Shown here: one piece after another, positions 5,758-5,886 of the stretch | Layout: each line of letters starts with the position of its first letter | Numbering within the stretch: position 1 is the stretch's first letter | DNA from: CAZOGW01 sp964579415 | GTDB lineage: Bacteria; Actinomycetota; Acidimicrobiia; Spongiisociales; UBA5794 | Direction of reading: 5' to 3' | Assembly (NCBI GenBank): GCA_964579415.1 | Contig: CAZOGW010000158.1 | Location: 1-5,886, forward strand | DNA: 5,886 nucleotides | Notes under the pieces: generated by a model | What the model saw: only the letters and a program-made list of their open reading frames with translations | What the model was told of the DNA's origin: nothing | The model's database searches: none | Program-made: the position numbers and the translations under genes

Positions 5758-5827
5758 ACCCTCCCCCCTGCCTCCGCAAAGCCTCCGGGCTGGCCACTCC
5801 CCCCGCAAAGCCGGGGGGAGATGAAGA
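5758..5827 (+). repeat. Dispersed double-hairpin repeat, copy 3
   Basis: Hairpin one has arms CCTGCC (5767-5772) and GGCTGG (5788-5793), leaving one T-T mismatch. Hairpin two pairs CTCCCCCC (5797-5804) with GGGGGGAG (5813-5820) around GCAAAGCC. The decamer CCGCAAAGCC occurs in both hairpin loops of this copy. It is in tandem with copy 2 at an offset of 73 bp, and starts with the same CTCCCCCCTGCC found in copy 1. Confidence 0.85.
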
Positions 5828-5834
5828 GGTGGGG

Positions 5835-5886
5835 TTTCGTCCTCCCCCGCCGCTTCGGTGGGGGAGGTGGGCGATCGGCTCGCCTG
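5835..5886. repeat. 52-bp direct repeat, copy 2, running to the window edge
   Basis: This is the second copy of the element at 5513-5564, with one mismatch. The match continues to the final base of the window, so the true repeat may be longer. Here GGCGA (5870-5874) can also pair with TCGCC (5880-5884), a small stem disrupted in copy 1 by T5549. Confidence 0.85.

Noticed and set aside
4369..5808. A 479-codon open frame on the minus strand opposite the molybdoenzyme and running into the repeats
   Set aside because: It is the antisense shadow of a clear sulfite-oxidase-family gene in GC-rich DNA; the translation is low-complexity Gly/Arg/Pro-rich, and its N-terminal part is translated hairpin repeat.
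5459..5824. Small open frames on both strands in the 3' repeat region
   Set aside because: Their translations are direct products of the repeats (repeated EALRR and RRFGGG-like strings) and lack a plausible independent start signal.
5519..5886. Possible integron attC sites or insertion sequence ends
   Set aside because: There is no integrase or transposase gene, no attC core sites that I can recognise, and the hairpins are better explained as one dispersed repeat family.

Overview
This window looks like a chromosomal stretch from a very GC-rich bacterium, most likely an actinomycete-type organism (Actinomycetota). The evidence is strong G/C preference at third codon positions, a nitroreductase-like F420-family gene with a leaderless-type start, and a membrane-anchored molybdopterin oxidoreductase of an actinobacterial style. 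I cannot fix the class from sequence alone.

Layout, left to right. (1) Positions 1-1413 (+) hold the 3' part of a gene that fuses a GT4-type glycosyltransferase C-terminal domain to a kinase-fold (APH/fructosamine-kinase-like) domain with a degenerate catalytic loop; its start lies outside the window. (2) Positions 1377-1805 (-) hold a small gene resembling the deazaflavin (F420)-dependent nitroreductase family, with a hydrophobic C-terminal tail. It overlaps the first gene tail-to-tail by 37 bp. (3) Positions 1806-1998 form a divergent intergenic region full of C-rich/G-rich hairpins, the last of which abuts the start of the next gene. (4) Positions 1999-3735 (+) encode a full-length bacterial/archaeal-type family X DNA polymerase with PHP domain (PolX). 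(5) The 102-bp gap that follows carries a good match to an ECF sigma (SigR/SigH/SigE-type) promoter. (6) Positions 3838-5451 (+) encode a sulfite-oxidase-family molybdoenzyme with four N-terminal membrane helices and an internal twin-arginine motif. (7) Positions 5452-5886 contain no credible gene. They hold tandem and dispersed copies of the same hairpin repeat family that sits upstream of polX, and the window ends inside a repeat copy.

The genes do not form an obvious pathway: surface glycan synthesis, a small putative flavoprotein, DNA repair and an exported redox enzyme. The two observations I rate highest are the modular hairpin repeat family, which has one paired position suggestive of covariation and one copy overlapping the polX translation start, and the probable stress-sigma promoter in front of a molybdoenzyme whose topology implies dual Sec/Tat insertion. 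I found no CRISPR array, RNA gene, transposase or multi-gene novel system.
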